Shown one piece after another: positions 1 through 15,104 of a stretch of 64,000 nucleotides of DNA. The notes under the pieces were generated by a model. That model saw nothing but the letters and a program-made list of their open reading frames with translations. It was not told where the DNA came from and searched no databases. Position numbers and translations under genes: made by a program. The DNA is from Plotosus lineatus (lineage: Eukaryota; Chordata; Actinopteri; Siluriformes; Plotosidae), in assembly GCA_024760905.1 (NCBI GenBank), contig CM045733.1, positions 20,757,001 to 20,821,000 of the forward strand. The letters run 5' to 3'. Positions within the stretch are counted from its first letter, which is position 1; every line of letters begins with the position of its first letter.

Positions 1-682
1 GGGTTTTCATTGTCCCCTTTGTCTGTAGCTGCATGAAGCAAACCCATGTTAGGAGATGTCTAGCCTATATTTATTTCCCCTCAGATCAGCAGGCTTTTTT
101 TTTTTTTTTTTTTTTCCCCCCGCGCCTCGGTGAGGTACTGGTAATTTTCAGTAGCCTAACATCGTCGTAGTGTCCTGTCAACCTTTAGTCTCAGTTCTTT
201 AGTTTTGTTTTTGAAACCCAGTGGAGCGAGTGCTTGTGCAGCACTTTTTCTCTGTGTGGATGGGTGATGAGAATGAATGTGTGCTTCTTCCTGTCTGTAT
301 GAATAACATCATGTGTGCTGTCTGTAGTGAGGCACAGGACGCACCTGTTGACAAAACTATTGTAGGTCAAAGTGGTTTCATGTGGATGCCCTGTTTGTGA
401 ATGCATGCACAGAACTAATGCCTGTGTGAGTTTGCCTCAATCAGTGTTGGTTTTTAAAAAAAATTGAATTGGTTGTGCAGTCACACTGTAACTCAAGTGC
501 ATATGTATGTTAAATGCCAAAATTGTGCAAGTGTAGATTTCATATGGGGTTTGTTGTTTTATTTGACAGATTATTCCCTTTGGATGATCAATTTTTAATT
601 CAACTGAGACATGTGTCGTTTAAGTAACAGTTTATTAGACTGCATACGTATGTAATTACTGTTCTGTTTAAGCTAAATGCCT
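1..682. other. dock4 intron, nothing specific seen
   Basis: AT-rich intronic sequence upstream of E1 with a 25-nt T run near 97-115. I see no exon with DOCK4 homology or clear splice pair. Short reading frames here show no recognisable domain. Confidence 0.6.
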
Positions 683-780
683 TGGGGCCGGTGGCGTAGT
701 GGCTCGGGTGCTGCACTCATGTGTTCGAATCCCAGTTAGACCCCCACTGTGCTAAGACCACTGGGCAAGGTCTTAACCAC
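683..780 (+). repeat. tRNA-derived SINE fragment (family A)
   Basis: The segment begins ggggccggtggcgtagtggc and carries a B-box-like gttcgaatccc, then an actgggcaaggtcttaacca end. A related copy lies on the other strand at 3112-3207. It ends about 70 nt before exon E1. Confidence 0.6.
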
Positions 781-849
781 AATGAACAGAATATTTTTTG
801 TCCAAACCTTATTTGCATTACCTACAGTCTTCTGTCGACTTTCTTTTAG

Positions 850-974
850 GAGAGATGAGGAACGATCTGTACATCACCTTGGAGAAAGGAGAGTTCGAGA
901 AGGGAGGGAAAACGGTAGCCAGGAATGTGGAGATCACTGTTTACGCACTGGATGTCGACGGAGAGATTCTCAGG
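850..974 (+). CDS. dock4: dock4 exon E1 (DHR-1 start)
   Basis: The exon follows a ttcttttag acceptor and begins with two bases of a split codon. It encodes [18 protein letters not shown]...[10 protein letters not shown], the first strands of the DHR-1 C2-like domain, which binds phosphoinositides. The inferred donor is AGG|gtattg, weaker than consensus. The end is fixed by phase and by homology to DOCK4. Confidence 0.93.
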
Positions 975-3900
975 GTATTGAAGTTTCTGGAGTATTTGAT
1001 AACATCTTTGCATATTAACATCTCAGATTGTGTTTTAATCTGTAAGGAGTATTAACCGCAGCAGTGTCAAGCATGCAGTACTGAAACCATGCATCAGAGC
1101 AGCAAATCTAAAAAAAACAAAGCATATGCATATTTCATATTCACCATTGGTGCTATTGTTGACTTGTGGTTTTCCTGATTCAGTGGAAAATAAGAGCTGA
1201 TGGGTAGCATGCATAACTCTGACCTGCAGTGTGTGCGCGTTTGTGTGTGTGTGTGTGTGTGTGTGTGCTCTGCAGGGGTATGTAGCAGCGGGTTCAGGAG
1301 AGCCAGGGGATGATGAGTACCATTCCTTTGTGCTGTACCACAATAACAGCCCACGCTGGACAGAGCAGATCAAGCTGCCCATCCCCGTTGACATGTTCCG
1401 TGGCTCCCATGTCCGATTTGAGTTTCGCCACTGCTCGAGTAAGGAGGACTGTTGTATCATTTATTGCACTGACACTTTTAGGACAAAGAGTTGATGTTTT
1501 GAGCTGTGTAGCACACGATCCTCAATTCAGCACTAGTTTTTCTAGATCATATTTGAAGTGTATAAAATGTTTAACACTTACCTGTGCAAGGATGTTGTAC
1601 AAACTTGGTGCAATGTGGTAAACCGAATGTAGTGCCGTGTGTGAACAGTATAAAACAGTTTTACTATATCAGTGATATCCAGGTAATCTCCTCAGGACAG
1701 ATTTCACAACCTAGTTTTGTTTTCATTTATCCCTTTTTCAAGCCACTTAATTCTAATTAGGATCACTGGGAGGCCGGTACCCAACTCAGCTGATGACTGG
1801 TGGGGTACACCACAAACAGCTTGCTAGACCATTGCATGGCCAACACGCACACAGTCATTCACACACCTAAGGTTGAGTTGGAACAGCCAATTAACCTACT
1901 GTGCATGTTTTTGTACTGTGGGAGGAAACCGGAATACTCTGAGGAGACCCACACAAGCATGGGGAGAACATGAAAACTCCACACAGAAAACAATCAACCT
2001 TCGTATTGAACTCGGGCCTTCTTGCTTGGATATGCTAACCCCAACTGTGCCGCTCTGGTTTTTGTTTGATAGAGTTATTTTATTTTCAGAATATAAACTG
2101 TAAGAGTACTTGTATACAGTAGTTGCGGTAGCTGATTTCTTGCTGAATGTAGTATATTTCAATGTAAATGCGAGTAGGTTTTTTTTTTTTTCCTAATTGA
2201 ATTCATTCTACTTTATGTGAACAGTGATAATGTGTAACTTTCTTACACCTGTGTAATTTATAAATACATTTAGATTGTTGTTTTGAATAGTATTCATTTT
2301 CATAATTTTATTTTTTAACTTGAATTGCAAGCATTTTGTAGATTTTAATTTGTTTAGAGGTTGAAAATAATTCAGGACCCCCCCCCCCCCTTTTTTTTTT
2401 TTTTTAGCTAAATCAGTGTACTGTGGTTGTCAGCCTGTATTTTGATATGAATTGCTTTATTGTTACTGATTGGAGAATTTGTTAAAAAAATGGAAAGTTA
2501 TGAATTCAAGACTTTCAATACATCAGTCCTTTTCTTTTCTGGGAACAATTGGTTTAGGTGCAGACTTTCTTTTTGACTCAGTACTCAAAGTATAATGAAA
2601 GGCACGATAAAAATAAAAACAGGTGACAAGGTGTGGCTGCTACCTGATTGGAATAAAAACAAGCACCTTTTGTGAGTGAAATTGGGCTCTCTTGATATAA
2701 TCTGAAAAATACTAATTGCTCATTTTTTCTGGCTTTTCCTCAGCAAAAGACAAAGCGGAGAAGAAGTTGTTTGGCTTCTCATTTGTTCCTTTAATGCAGG
2801 AAGATGGACGAACTCTGCCTGATGGTGCCCATGAGCTTATTGTCCATAAGGTATATCATTTTAATCTCATGTGCATCATGAGCATGTACAATTTTGGTAA
2901 CTTAAAGGGGAATTAAACCGAAAAATTGCATGCATAATTTCTCTGTATCTATCAAAAGGCACTGTGCTGAATAAACCCTAAAACATTGAAACGAGAATCA
3001 AATCCTCAAAGGGGAGCATTGTACTGCGAAAAGTGGGACATGATTCATAGATACTGAGATGATTCATGCCAAAAGCTATAGATACTTGTATATAAAATCA
3101 AATAAAGGTGTTGTTAAGACCTTGCCAGAGGTCTTACAGGGACTCGAACCCACAATGTCTTGATCATGACCTGCACAATATCCACTCCACTGCACCACCG
3201 GCTCCAATTGCAGTCAACATATGATTTGGTGATTTTGAATTTTATACCACTGTATTCTTGAACAGCTGATTTCAGCAGAAGATTCCGTATTCAGTACATG
3301 TAACCACCAACGGTGCACTAAACAAATCTCAATAGGCTTGTATAAGGAAAAAAAAAATCAGCTTGCTTCCTCTAAATGCAATTTGTATAAATTGTTAGTT
3401 TTTAATCACATCCTCTTATTGCGTGAGTGTGTGGCTATCCCTTGAATAACACATTGATAGAAATTAGATTGAAAGGAAAAGTGTACAAGACGGTGTTGAG
3501 GCCAGCGATGCTGTATGGTTTAGAAACAGTGGCACTGAGGAAAAGACAGGAGGCAGAGCTGGAGGTAGCAGAGATGAAAATGTTGAGGTTCTTCTTTTGG
3601 AGTAACGAGGATGGATAGGATCAGGAATGAGTACATCAGAGGGACAGCACATGTAAGAGGTTTTAGAGACAAAGTCAGAGAGACTCGCTTGAGATGGTTT
3701 AGACATGTACAGAGGAGGGATAGTGAATATATTGGTCGTAGGATGCTGAGGCTGGAACTACCAGGCAGAAGGCCTAGAGGAAGACCAAAGAGAAGATTTA
3801 TGGATGTGGTGAAGGAGGACATGAAGGTAGTCGGAGTAAGAGTAGAAGATGCAGAGGATAGGGTAAGATGGAGGCAGATGATTCGCTGTGGCGACCCCTG

Positions 3901-6900
3901 AAGGTAAAAGCCGAAAGGAAAAGAAGATGACACTCACTCAAAAAAAGAAATATATGTTTATTGTATAGCCATTCCTGGGTCTCTGTGTTTGTGATGACAG
4001 CACAGGCGAATGATTGTATTGTATGAACATATTATGACTGAACAAATAAACCATGATAACTTGATAAAATATAAAATTGTACCTCTGTGTAACAAACTAC
4101 ACTCACGGCAATTTCCTTAAAACAAAAAAGCAATTAAAATGAATTATGTAATATCTGTGGTGGTTTATTTCAATATTTTTTTAAAATCCATGTTTATTGT
4201 ATTTTGCTCATTTTATTTCCAAATTGTAGAAAGTACATGTCTACTTTTGCTCTTAGTGTATGGATTTTGACAACAGTCAAAGCTTTTGTAATGGGGATTG
4301 TCGGCCAGTTTTACTCTTGTGGATGGATTTTTCCTGTCATGTAGCCAGAAGTGGGCAGTTTTTAACTCTTGTGGATGGACGTTTAACTCTCATGGAGGAA
4401 GCAATGGGTGTTCTTTTCTCTTGCAAGTGAATGTGGGTGGTTTGTATAATCATGGAGGTGGGAGGGCTTTGTTTTTACTCTTGTGAACAGTGTGTACTTT
4501 CGTGGAGGCAGGATTGATTATTATTTGTTTCATATGGATAGGAGTTTCTCCGAAAGATTGACTTATTATCTCTGTTTTTACTGTTCCTAGTGTGACGAGA
4601 ACGCTAATCTTCATGACTGTGCCCGCTACCTCAATCTACCTTGTTTTAAATCCAGCCTGTCAGGCAACAACCAAGCTGTGAAAAGCAGCAAGGAGTCCTT
4701 CTGGATCACCTCGTTCCTCTGTTCCACCAAACTTACTCAGAATGGTACTCTATTCTCCTCACACTGTGTGCTGTTGGACCATATAAGAACATTGTACAGT
4801 ATATGTGTCCTCTATGGTGGACGGTTTCTATTCTGGTTTCTAAACAGCAGCAGGAAGAGCAGTGATACAGAGATCATGTATTGCACTGCTTGCTGTGTGC
4901 AGGTGATATGCTGGACTTGCTGAAATGGAGGATGCATCCTGAAAGGATCAATGACAGCCTATCAAAATTGAAGGAAATCGATGGCTCTGAAATAGTGAAG
5001 GTAGATTATACTGAAATTTCGCTTTGCTAATGTACATCATAAACTTTTACTGACTGATTGGCTAGTGTGCTTATGTAAAAATAAAATAAGCCAAAAAAAT
5101 AAAATAAAATAAATTGAAGGAAAGCTTAAATACCACCCAGTCATTTGCTGAAGTGCTTAATTCTACTAGGGTCACAAGTGGACTGATGTCCACCTCAGCC
5201 AGCACCGGTTTGAATGCAGTTTACATTCGGCATAGGCTGCCGGACTATCGCTGGGCAACATACACAACCATTCACATTCACTCCTAGGCTCAGTTGGGAT
5301 TACATTCAGATTTAGCACTGTGGGAAGAAATCAGAGTACTTCGAGAAAGCTCAACACAGAAACGCCTTGTATGTATATATTATATGTGTATATAATATCA
5401 ATAAATGCATATTCAATGCTATAAATGCTTATAATAACAATTAAACATTGAAAAAAAATAACATCAGCTGTAAATAACATATAAATACAGACGCTCTCCA
5501 ACTTACCAAAATTCGTGTTGCAAACGTCCAGAGATACCAACATGTCCAAGGTCGAAAGTGAAATGAAATTAAAGAACAAGTAGAAATAGAAATGGAATAA
5601 AATCTACAGAAAGATATATCATAAATATAAGTATGGAATATGATTAAACATTATCCTGTATAGTAAACTAGTGTATTGGAAGAGGTGTTGGGGTTATTTA
5701 TGAACAGAATGAAATTCTGAGGTGATATATCTAGGGGTGTCATTGAAAACCTATTATTGGTATCGATATATTGATAAAAAAAAATTTCCGATGCATCAAT
5801 ACATTGGAATATTGCTGTACTGTTCCATAAATGTATTCAATAGAACAAACTAAGATATATTACAGTAGTTTGTATAATGCATTGAATACAGTGAGTCGTC
5901 GACTTACGACCTATGCGAGTTTCGTCTGATCGACTTTACGACCGCAAAAGTGGTGAAGCATGATTCGTGGCAGTGCAGTGCAAGTGTTGTGTACGATGGT
6001 TGCTTGCGCTGCCGGCAGCGCCAGCATCTTAAAAGGCCAAGCAGGAGCTGATGAAGCTTCACTTTCTAACTGCTCAGAGCAAATTTATTCATCTACTTTC
6101 AATGCCCCGTCAATGTGGCGCGAAGCTGAGAGCCAATCCTTTCTGTGTGGGCGGGTCCGATACCTTGAATCTCTAATTTTATTGGACGCACACGCTGCAG
6201 TGTTTATGTGACTGGAAGCGTGTCCCAAGTTTTGACAATCAGCTGCTCTTGCGGGTTGAAGTTTTTCCATGTCTGTCCTTTTGTGTTTGCTTGCCAGCTG
6301 TGCTTGGCTTCATGGAAATGAGCCGATCAAAACGAGGGAAATTTATCTCTTTACTCAAACAACACATGCAGTCTGTAGCTGTGGTTATAATCCAATAAAA
6401 TTGGAGTTTGAAGCTATCGGACCCGCCCACACAGTGGAGTACAGAAAGGATTGGCTCTCCGCTGCGTGTCACAGTGACGTGGAATCGAAAATAGATGTAT
6501 AGATTAAGAAGATGCACATATCTGCATTATCCGGTGATAAATGTCTCTTGTTCAAAATGTTCCGTGCTGTTGAGAACATGTGCTCTGACGGCTCACTAGA
6601 AGCAGGGATGTACCATTTACCATACAGAGAGGTGGGACGTACTATTTACCATACAGAGAGGCGGGACGTACCATTTACTCGGGGTGTCATTGAAAATGGC
6701 ATTTACTACAGACAGCTGTCATGAACACAGGAAAGCTATAATGTTAGAAGTATCGATGTCCCTTTTATAGGTATTGATTATCGATCGACATAATTATATC
6801 GGCGATATTCCGATTGTCAATGACATCCCTAGATATATCTGACTTGTTTGTCATACTTTTCATATTTATCTTCTGAACTGTTTTTGGATGCTCTCTGTTG

Positions 6901-9900
6901 TAATATTCTTCCCTGTGTATGTGTTATACGTTGCCCTTTTGGAAACTGGCTCAAGGCAAATTCCAATTATTTTATAATAAAATAATTCCAATTTATTTAT
7001 AGTTTCTTATATTTTGGATTGTGTTCCTGCCAATCCTTTCAGTTTCAAGGTCATGAGATTTTATTGCTGGGTCACTTTTTATTGAAAAGGATGTGGTTCA
7101 CCTATAAATCACCTGGACGTCAATATTTGAACTTTGTAAACTTGACCTGTTTTATGTGTCTCACTGAAATTGTATGTCTCTCAGTTCTTACAGGATACAC
7201 TGGACACGCTTTTTGGAATTATGGATGAGAGCTCGCAGAGATACAGCCTCAAAGTCTTTGATTCACTTGTAAGTTTTAAAATCAATGTCAGTTGTACTTA
7301 CAGCAAATTACAGTGTCAGCCTCTAAATATTTATATCAATGATTGCAAAAGGAAATTATAACTGTATGTGTCCTTTTGCAAATTTGCTGTTCTGCAATTT
7401 ATCATTTTTAACAGACAGTGCTTGTGGATCTGTGCAGCACATGTTGTCAAACTCTGGTTGATCTGAGCTCAAATTCATGTTCTTTTTTTAGTCATTCAGG
7501 CAAGGCTAGACTTCACCTGATGAAGAAGAACTAATACATTGTGAATAGAATGAGTTTTCATTAAATTTACTATGTTAAACTGGGCAGTAGTGGCCCGGTA
7601 AGGTGTTGGATTACCAATCCTAAAGTTGGGGATTCACGCCTCACTGTCAAAGGTTGTCACTGCTTTTGCCCAGTGCAGCTCACTGGGTTATCAAAGTCCG
7701 GCCATGTATCTCACTGTCTGTGGTGAGAGGTTCATGTAAAAGAACCATTGTTGGTTTTCATGAAGAGTAGCTGCATAGCCGACAGTGCGTTTCTGCCCTG
7801 CGATGGCCTAGCAAGCGGTTCAGGATGTACTCTGTCCTCGCCCTGAGTCGGCTGAGATGGGTGCCAGCCTCCCTGCAGCCCTAATAAGGATTAAGCGGTT
7901 CAGAAAATAAAATAATGTTAAAGAATGGACATGTAATACAGCTTAATTGATTAACGTTTGAGAGGTTATTTACTATTGTGCCACAGAAGAGTTAAATTAA
8001 TGCATCTGAAGGTTGTCTTGGGGTTCCAGAGTATAAAAGTGTGTTGTTCATTCATAAATTACTTTAGCATGATAGCTTTGATGAATACCTATATAGTTAC
8101 ACTTTGGTATACCATATGAATACAATACCAGGGTGATTTATGAGGGGATTTATTCACTGTCTAAAGCCGGAGCTCCAATTCTTTCAGGGTCAGTATTGTG
8201 TCTGGAGCTAATAAATAAATAAATAAATGCCCCTGTTTTTCCTGACTAAGGTTTGATGTGAAAGAAGGAAATGTTAACACTGAGGTTTTCTTTTCACTGC
8301 CTTCTGTTATCTGGTTTCTACATTCATTCTTATCACCTGTCTTGTTACTTTAATTATCCTTTTAACAATGTCACGTTTCCATTCATGCTTCATAGTGTCA
8401 TGCAAAAGTTTCTTTGTCCAAGTTAGGTTGTGTGCTTTTATTATTCTGTGAAGGTCTGCGTGGTGGTGTATGAGCCTCTATTTTTTGGATTTCAGTTTCC
8501 TTATGAATAAAAAAAAATTTTTTTTTGGTGATTCTGTCCACCTTTACCTGTCGAGTACAAACATGGGACAGCCGTCTAAAGCATGATTCATGTCTTAGGA
8601 GCTCAGTAGCACCACCATAATATCACTTGGCCATTGAATGTTTTGCTGTATCAATACATATCAGTGTTTTATCCCTTACATGATAAACTGGATAGCTTGT
8701 GAGACTATGTGATGTGTGGTCATATTCAAGAAAGTTTACAGTATATCACATTATTTACCCCAAAAGACATAATCTGTATGGTTTAATATTTTCCATTTCA
8801 CTTGCATTACAGTGGCACTCGTAAACCAATAGAAGTGATGGTGAAATACTCACTGGCAGTGACCAGAGATTCTGTGTGGTAGCCCATAAATTTGCAAGTG
8901 GACATACAATAACTGTACACTGTTAAATCCGGGGTCTCATTTGTCAATTACATGAAAGCATAATTTTGTGCCGAAACCAAGTGTACATGTGCATCTATGC
9001 ATAGAATTGGATTTGTCAAGTTTTTATCATATGTACTGATTATAAGGGTGTTCCTTTATGTAAATGAGAGTGGTATTGTGGGATTTATCAGTGACCACTG
9101 TGTAGGATACATACATATTACACAGTATGCTAATCCAAAATGCAATAATAAATGAGACCCTAGTCTTTTGAATTGGGAAATATCAAGTTTTCTTTGCTTT
9201 GAAGTCCGATTATGTTTACACAATTCTGTTAAAAAAAAAAACCAAGAAGTTCCTGTAGTCTAAACCAGTTTCTCTCCTCAGGTGCACATTATAAACTTAC
9301 TCCAAGACAGCAAGTTCCAGCACTTTAAACCAGTCATGGACACTTACATCGAGGGCCATTTTGCAGGAGCTTTGTCATACAGGTATGTAGTGCACTAAAC
9401 TATTGCCCTTATGCAGTTGGTATTTACAGTACTTTTTAATGAAATGCATAAAGTTTAGATGAGGAACATGTTCAGAGGCTGTGCAATTGGTTCTGTGTGA
9501 TGATTCATTGAAGTGTGAACTGGTCACCTGCATACCACTGGTAATCTGCAGAACAGGCTGTTTACAAACTCAGCCCACAGGTCTGTCTGTCGGTGTGATG
9601 CTACATTCTGTTGTCCCTCCTCACATATTCCAAATAGGATTCCTCTCACACAGCAATGCATACACAGAGACGCACTCAGGTTTGATGATGACACCCAATA
9701 GTAAGAATATCCAAGCCTGACTGGTACAAGACATTATTCAAGTCTGTCTAGCAACTTTACAGGTAATATAATAAACCAGCAGACAAAGCAGAGTGGTACA
9801 GCAATTTTGTGGTGCAAAAGCACGCATTTACATTGCTATGGGCATATATTTACAGGAATGTCAGAATGGCACCATGTGCACAGTGAAGTCTTTATACTTG

Positions 9901-12682
9901 CACATAACATTAATATTATCTACCCAGTCATTCCTGCAAAAGGTTACACGGTGATATCTGTTACTAGATGTGCTGTGTCGAATCTGTCTCGTGGTATTGT
10001 GTGATATTCTTTGCGGGCAGCACAATGGTATAGTGGTTTAGTATGTCTGGCTCATATCAAGAAGGTCTTGGATTCGATGTTTGGGTGTTTCTCTGTGGAA
10101 TTTGTATGCTGTCTTCTTGCTTGCATGGGTTTCCTCCTGGTACTCTGATTTTCCTCCTTTTGGTCCAAAACCATTTGCCATCGGCTAATTGGCTGCTCTA
10201 AATTGCCACTACGTGCGTGTGAGAATGGTTGTATCTGTGTTGCCAGCTGTTCAGGGTATACCACACCTTTGCCCAGTGTTACCTTCCAACGACCCTAATT
10301 GAGTTAAGCGGTTTAGCAAATGAGTGAGTGAGAGCATGTTCTTTTTTTTTTTTTTTAATTTTGTTGTCCAACTTGATTTTACACTCGTGTTGTCATCTCA
10401 TTTCATGAAACAGTTCTGCATGATGATAACTCATGCAGGTTTCACACGCACATAAGTGTACCGTTTATACACATTTATGTTCCTGCCTGGAGGGCAGCGG
10501 TTTCTTTAACTTCTATATCCACCTCCTAGATCTAACAACTTCTGCCCTACAGAATGTCTCATAAAAGCTTCATCACTAACCCTTTGTTTTAGTGATGGAT
10601 TTATCAGGATCACACTCCTACACAGTCCCTAACATTATGCAACAAATGATATAACACAGAGATGCACACATACGTGCTTCCTTAAAGAGAAATCTAACAT
10701 TCAGTGCTGGTTGAGTTTATTTCCATAACAGGTGAGAACTCAAAAACATAGTTGTACCTTGACTTAAGAGGGACAGCACATGTTAGAGGTATTGGAGACA
10801 AAGTCAGAGAGGCTAGATTGAAATGGTTTGGGCATGTACAAAGGAGGGCTAGTGAATATATTGGTAGTAGGATGCTGAGATTGGCACTACCAGGCAGAAG
10901 GCCCAGAGGAAGACCAAAAAAAGATATCTATGGATGTGGTGAAGGAGGACATGAAGGTCATTGGTGTAAGAGAAGAAGGTGCAGAGGACAGGGTGAGATG
11001 GGGGCAGATCATTTGCTGTGGTGACCCCTGAATGGAGCAGCCGAAAGGAAAAGAAGAGACCTTGACTTAAGAGTGTCTTTTATATAGAATTTTCCATGAT
11101 ACGAGCTTCGATCAGCACCAAAAATCTGCCCCGTCCAATGAGCAAAATTTTGATTTACAAGCTCTGCTGGGGAAATGACTTTTCCGGGCCCGTTAGCCTT
11201 GTATTCTTCTGCGCTCAGAGAATGCCTTGTACAGTGCTTCTCAAGTATTCTGTGTGATGCCCCCTATAGGAAGAAAAAAATTAACCCCCCACCCCAGCAG
11301 CACACACACGACTATAAATAGTGTTTACCTCACTTCATATCGTTTGCTCGGTGCTTTTTCCCTTACAGTATAGCTCAACAGAGTGGCATTGCCATCTAGT
11401 GTAATTGCGCATCCTCTACAGTAGGTGGTAGTGGCGCTCTCACTCTGTCCCCGACACCATAGGGAACACAGTGAAAGCGCCACTGTAGATGATGCGCAAT
11501 TACACTTAATTCTAGTACAGTATGGTAAAAAAGCATGTTCCAAAGGGTCATACATACCATGCACCCCACTATTTGAGAAGCACTGGCCTTTCCTCGCTGG
11601 CATTTGTAGCATGCACATACACAAAATTCTCCTCCTCCTCTGTTGCGCACCACCTCATGCCTGCCCACGTGGCAGTCGATGATCGGAAGGATTAGTTGAC
11701 TTATTGTTGTATTATTATTATTTATTATTATTAATGTTAATGTACATGCATTCTTCTTCTTTTCTACGCTTTGCAAAAGCCAGCAATGGTTCTTTTACAT
11801 GAACCTCTCACCATAGACAGTGAGAGACATGGCCGGCCTTTGATAACCCAATTAGCTGCACTGGGGGTACAGTGACAACCTTGTAGGGAATGGGACTCGA
11901 ACCCCCAACCTTAGGATCAGCGATCCAGCGCCCTTTACCACCAGGCCACCACTGCCCTGATTAATGTTCATGTATTACATTAGTATAACAATAATTAATA
12001 TTTATTGTTTTTACATGTTTAATATATTAGGTCGAATATACATGTTTGTGTCAGGTTATGTGTGTTTGGGGGGCGGGTGGGGGGTGGCACAAATTAATTG
12101 GTCTTCTATTACTGCCTATGGGAATTTTTGTTTTATCGAAAGAACATTTTAACTTACGGGCTTGCCCTCGGAACGGATTAATTTTGTAAGTCAAGGTACC
12201 ACTGTATGTAGTTTTGACAAGGCCTCTCTGTATTTGTTCCATTTAGCCCATTAGTTTAAGTCTCTTTTGCGGAGACAACAGATCTAAGAGGGAAACCTAG
12301 GCATCCCTCTTTCCAGTTACCGATTCTAGCTCCTCCTGGGGGCTCTTGAGGGGCTCCCAAGCCATGCAGGGTGATATAATCCCTCCAGTGAGTACTGGGT
12401 CTACACCGGGGCTTCCTCCCAGTTGGATGTGCCGGAACAGCTCTAACAGGAGGCATTCTTATCAGATGTCCGAGCCACCTCAACTAAATTCTTTCCTTGT
12501 TTAATAGTCATTTCTTATTATTACCACAAATATATAGATTGAATATAACACCATAACTTGTAAATTGTTCTCATCTTTAGGGATCTGATTAAGGTACTGA
12601 AATGGTACGTGGACCGCATCATTGAAGCTGAACACCAGGAACATATCCAGAGAGTACTTAAAGTAGGAGTTTACACAGCTTC

Positions 12683-12731
<49 letters not shown>

Positions 12732-15052
12732 AATAAGCTTGAAACACTTACCATTTGTTTTCCCCTGTTTAATAGCAGTGGTACTTTTTTCTTTTCCTTC
12801 TTTCTTCCTCTGGTGATTAAGGACTATGATGATTTATTGCTTTCGGTGGCTTCTGTACATGTAATTAGAGCACATTGTTTTATCATGTCACAGTTTAATT
12901 GGATGAACGATTCTTTTTTTGCAGGCAACGGAATACATCTTTAAGTACATTATCCAATCTCGAAAGCTGTTTGCATTCGCCACAGGAGGCCAGAACGAGG
13001 AAGAGTTTCGCTGCTGTATGCATGAACTCTTTATGTCCATCCGCTTCTTCTTGTCGCAGGAGAGCAAAGGATCCAGTTCTATCGTGCACACACAGGTGAG
13101 GCCAGCATACTGAAGACTATTTGAACATTAATGACCTATATAGAATTGTACATTATATAAGTGGTTTTATTTTTACTTGGTGAAAACTACACTTTACTCC
13201 TCTGCATTTCATGCAGATGTGCTTTTTATAATTATTTTTTCAATTGTCTGTGGCTATATTCACACTATAAGCCTCTTTGTTTATTTATTTTTTACTCAGA
13301 TTGGATTTACCTATCTTGATGGATTACATTTATTATACAAATAAACTGTATCTCTAACTGCAGCTGTAATTTAAATGCTAAATTCAAAACTTTGTGAATG
13401 TGTGCCAATAAGGCACCATAACCATTGGGTAGCTGCGTAATATTTGTGAGAGGACTCACTGTATTAAAACTGACATGCTTTCAGCTAATTTACACATCGC
13501 ATTGTACTCTGTAGAAAACAGTGTGCCAGTTATACATGTTCGGGCTAAGAGGAGAAAAGCCTGATGTTTCACTTCAGTTCAGTTTTCTTCCATTTGGTTT
13601 AAACACATTAATTTTTCCAAATGTCATGTTAATTGAAAAAATTTCCCATCCTTCTACTCAGGGTGTAGATCTACTTTTTTGTTGTTTTGCAGCACTGCCA
13701 GAAATGATAGTAAAAGGCTACCAAGGCCGGCTGATAACAATACTCAGCAGCGTGATTGTGTGAAGGCCACACAAATTTTAATCTGACTGTTCTCATTCAT
13801 ATTGTATGGCCCCAAACTGGATTTTTTATTTTCGGGCATACATTAACGTCGAACAAGGTTGCAAAATTCTGGGAATTGTCAATATTGGAAAAAAATCCAC
13901 AGGAATAAACTGGAAATTAGAAAAAGTGCTGAGAAGCCCATTATATCTTGCATCATAAACATAACCAAACCTTTTTCATATGTGTCCTGATTAATGTGAA
14001 TATGATAAATGCCACGAAAACATGAACTCTTTGACATTATTGTTTAAAAAAAAAAAAAAAAAAAAAAAGGCAGTGTTGTGTCACATCAGGGTAACAGAAG
14101 CATAACCTTTATTCATCTCTGTTCAAATTTAGTATAGGTGCATTGGTCAGAATAAAACACATTTTCATTGACCGTAATACAAGTTTTTTCCACTTAAAGA
14201 AAGAAACCCCAGCTTTAGTGCTTTTCTGGCCCTTCATTGTTGTCAGGATTCCAGCCAAGATGGTCATAGCTTATATGCCAGGGGTCGGGAACCTATGGCT
14301 CGCGAGCCAGATGTGGCTCTTTTGATGACTATGTCTGGCTCTCAGATAAATCAGATGGCCTTGCTTAACAGAATAACTAATACATAATTTCACTGTCATT
14401 TAAGTAAAAATACAGAAAAGGTCATCAAATGAAACCAAAACATAAATAAATCTCACGCATTTCAATCTATACATCTATTTTCAATGCCACTTGCCGCTGT
14501 GGCACGCAGCGGCATGCCAAGCCTTTCTGTACTCCAGTGTGTGGGTGAGGCCGATGACTTGAAACTCTAATTTTATTGGATTATGTGAAAACAGCCTGCG
14601 CGAGTTGTTTTTGGGTCGAGGTAAATGTTTCTCGTTTTTTGATCAGCTCATTTGCACAAAGCCAAGCAGAGCTGGCAAGCGAAACACAAATGGACAGACA
14701 TAAAACCACTTGAACCCGCAGACCAGCTGATTGTCCAAACTTGGAACACGCTTCCTGTCACATAAACACTGCAGCGTGTGAGTCCTGTCGTACTGACCAT
14801 GTTTGGCCCCACACATATGCATGCAAGCAGTCCTTCTCACCTGAGAAACATCAAGACCAACCTGCAGTCACATTTAACAGATGAAAGCTTAAACGCCTGC
14901 ATGAAGCTGAACCTCAGCACGTATCAACCAGACTACAAAGCCACCAGCAAAACCATGTAGCACCAGAAGTCACATTAATAGTAACTTTATTATAACAATG
15001 TTGTTCAACTAAATTCAGTCTTATTATACTCTCAAATTGTTGGTCTGTGTGT

Positions 15053-15104
<52 letters not shown>

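Larger units (their letters stand above)
10747..12204. mobile_element. Tigger-like (pogo) composite element, copy 1
   Basis: Left end ttgtaccttgactta and right end taagtcaaggtaccactg form a TIR next to TA. This fits pogo/Tigger elements. It contains, nested, a LINE fragment (10771-11058), an hAT-like MITE (11232-11585) with a hairpin (11399-11508), and a SINE body (11774-11957). A second copy at 24585-25506 shares the hAT MITE at the same position but lacks the LINE and SINE. Confidence 0.7.

Noticed and set aside
683..760. A functional tRNA gene
   Set aside because: A- and B-box words are present, but the acceptor and anticodon stems do not close, and the unit recurs as a SINE.
1035..1460. 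141-aa - strand frame over exon E2
   Set aside because: Antisense to a conserved dock4 exon and to a GT microsatellite; no homology.
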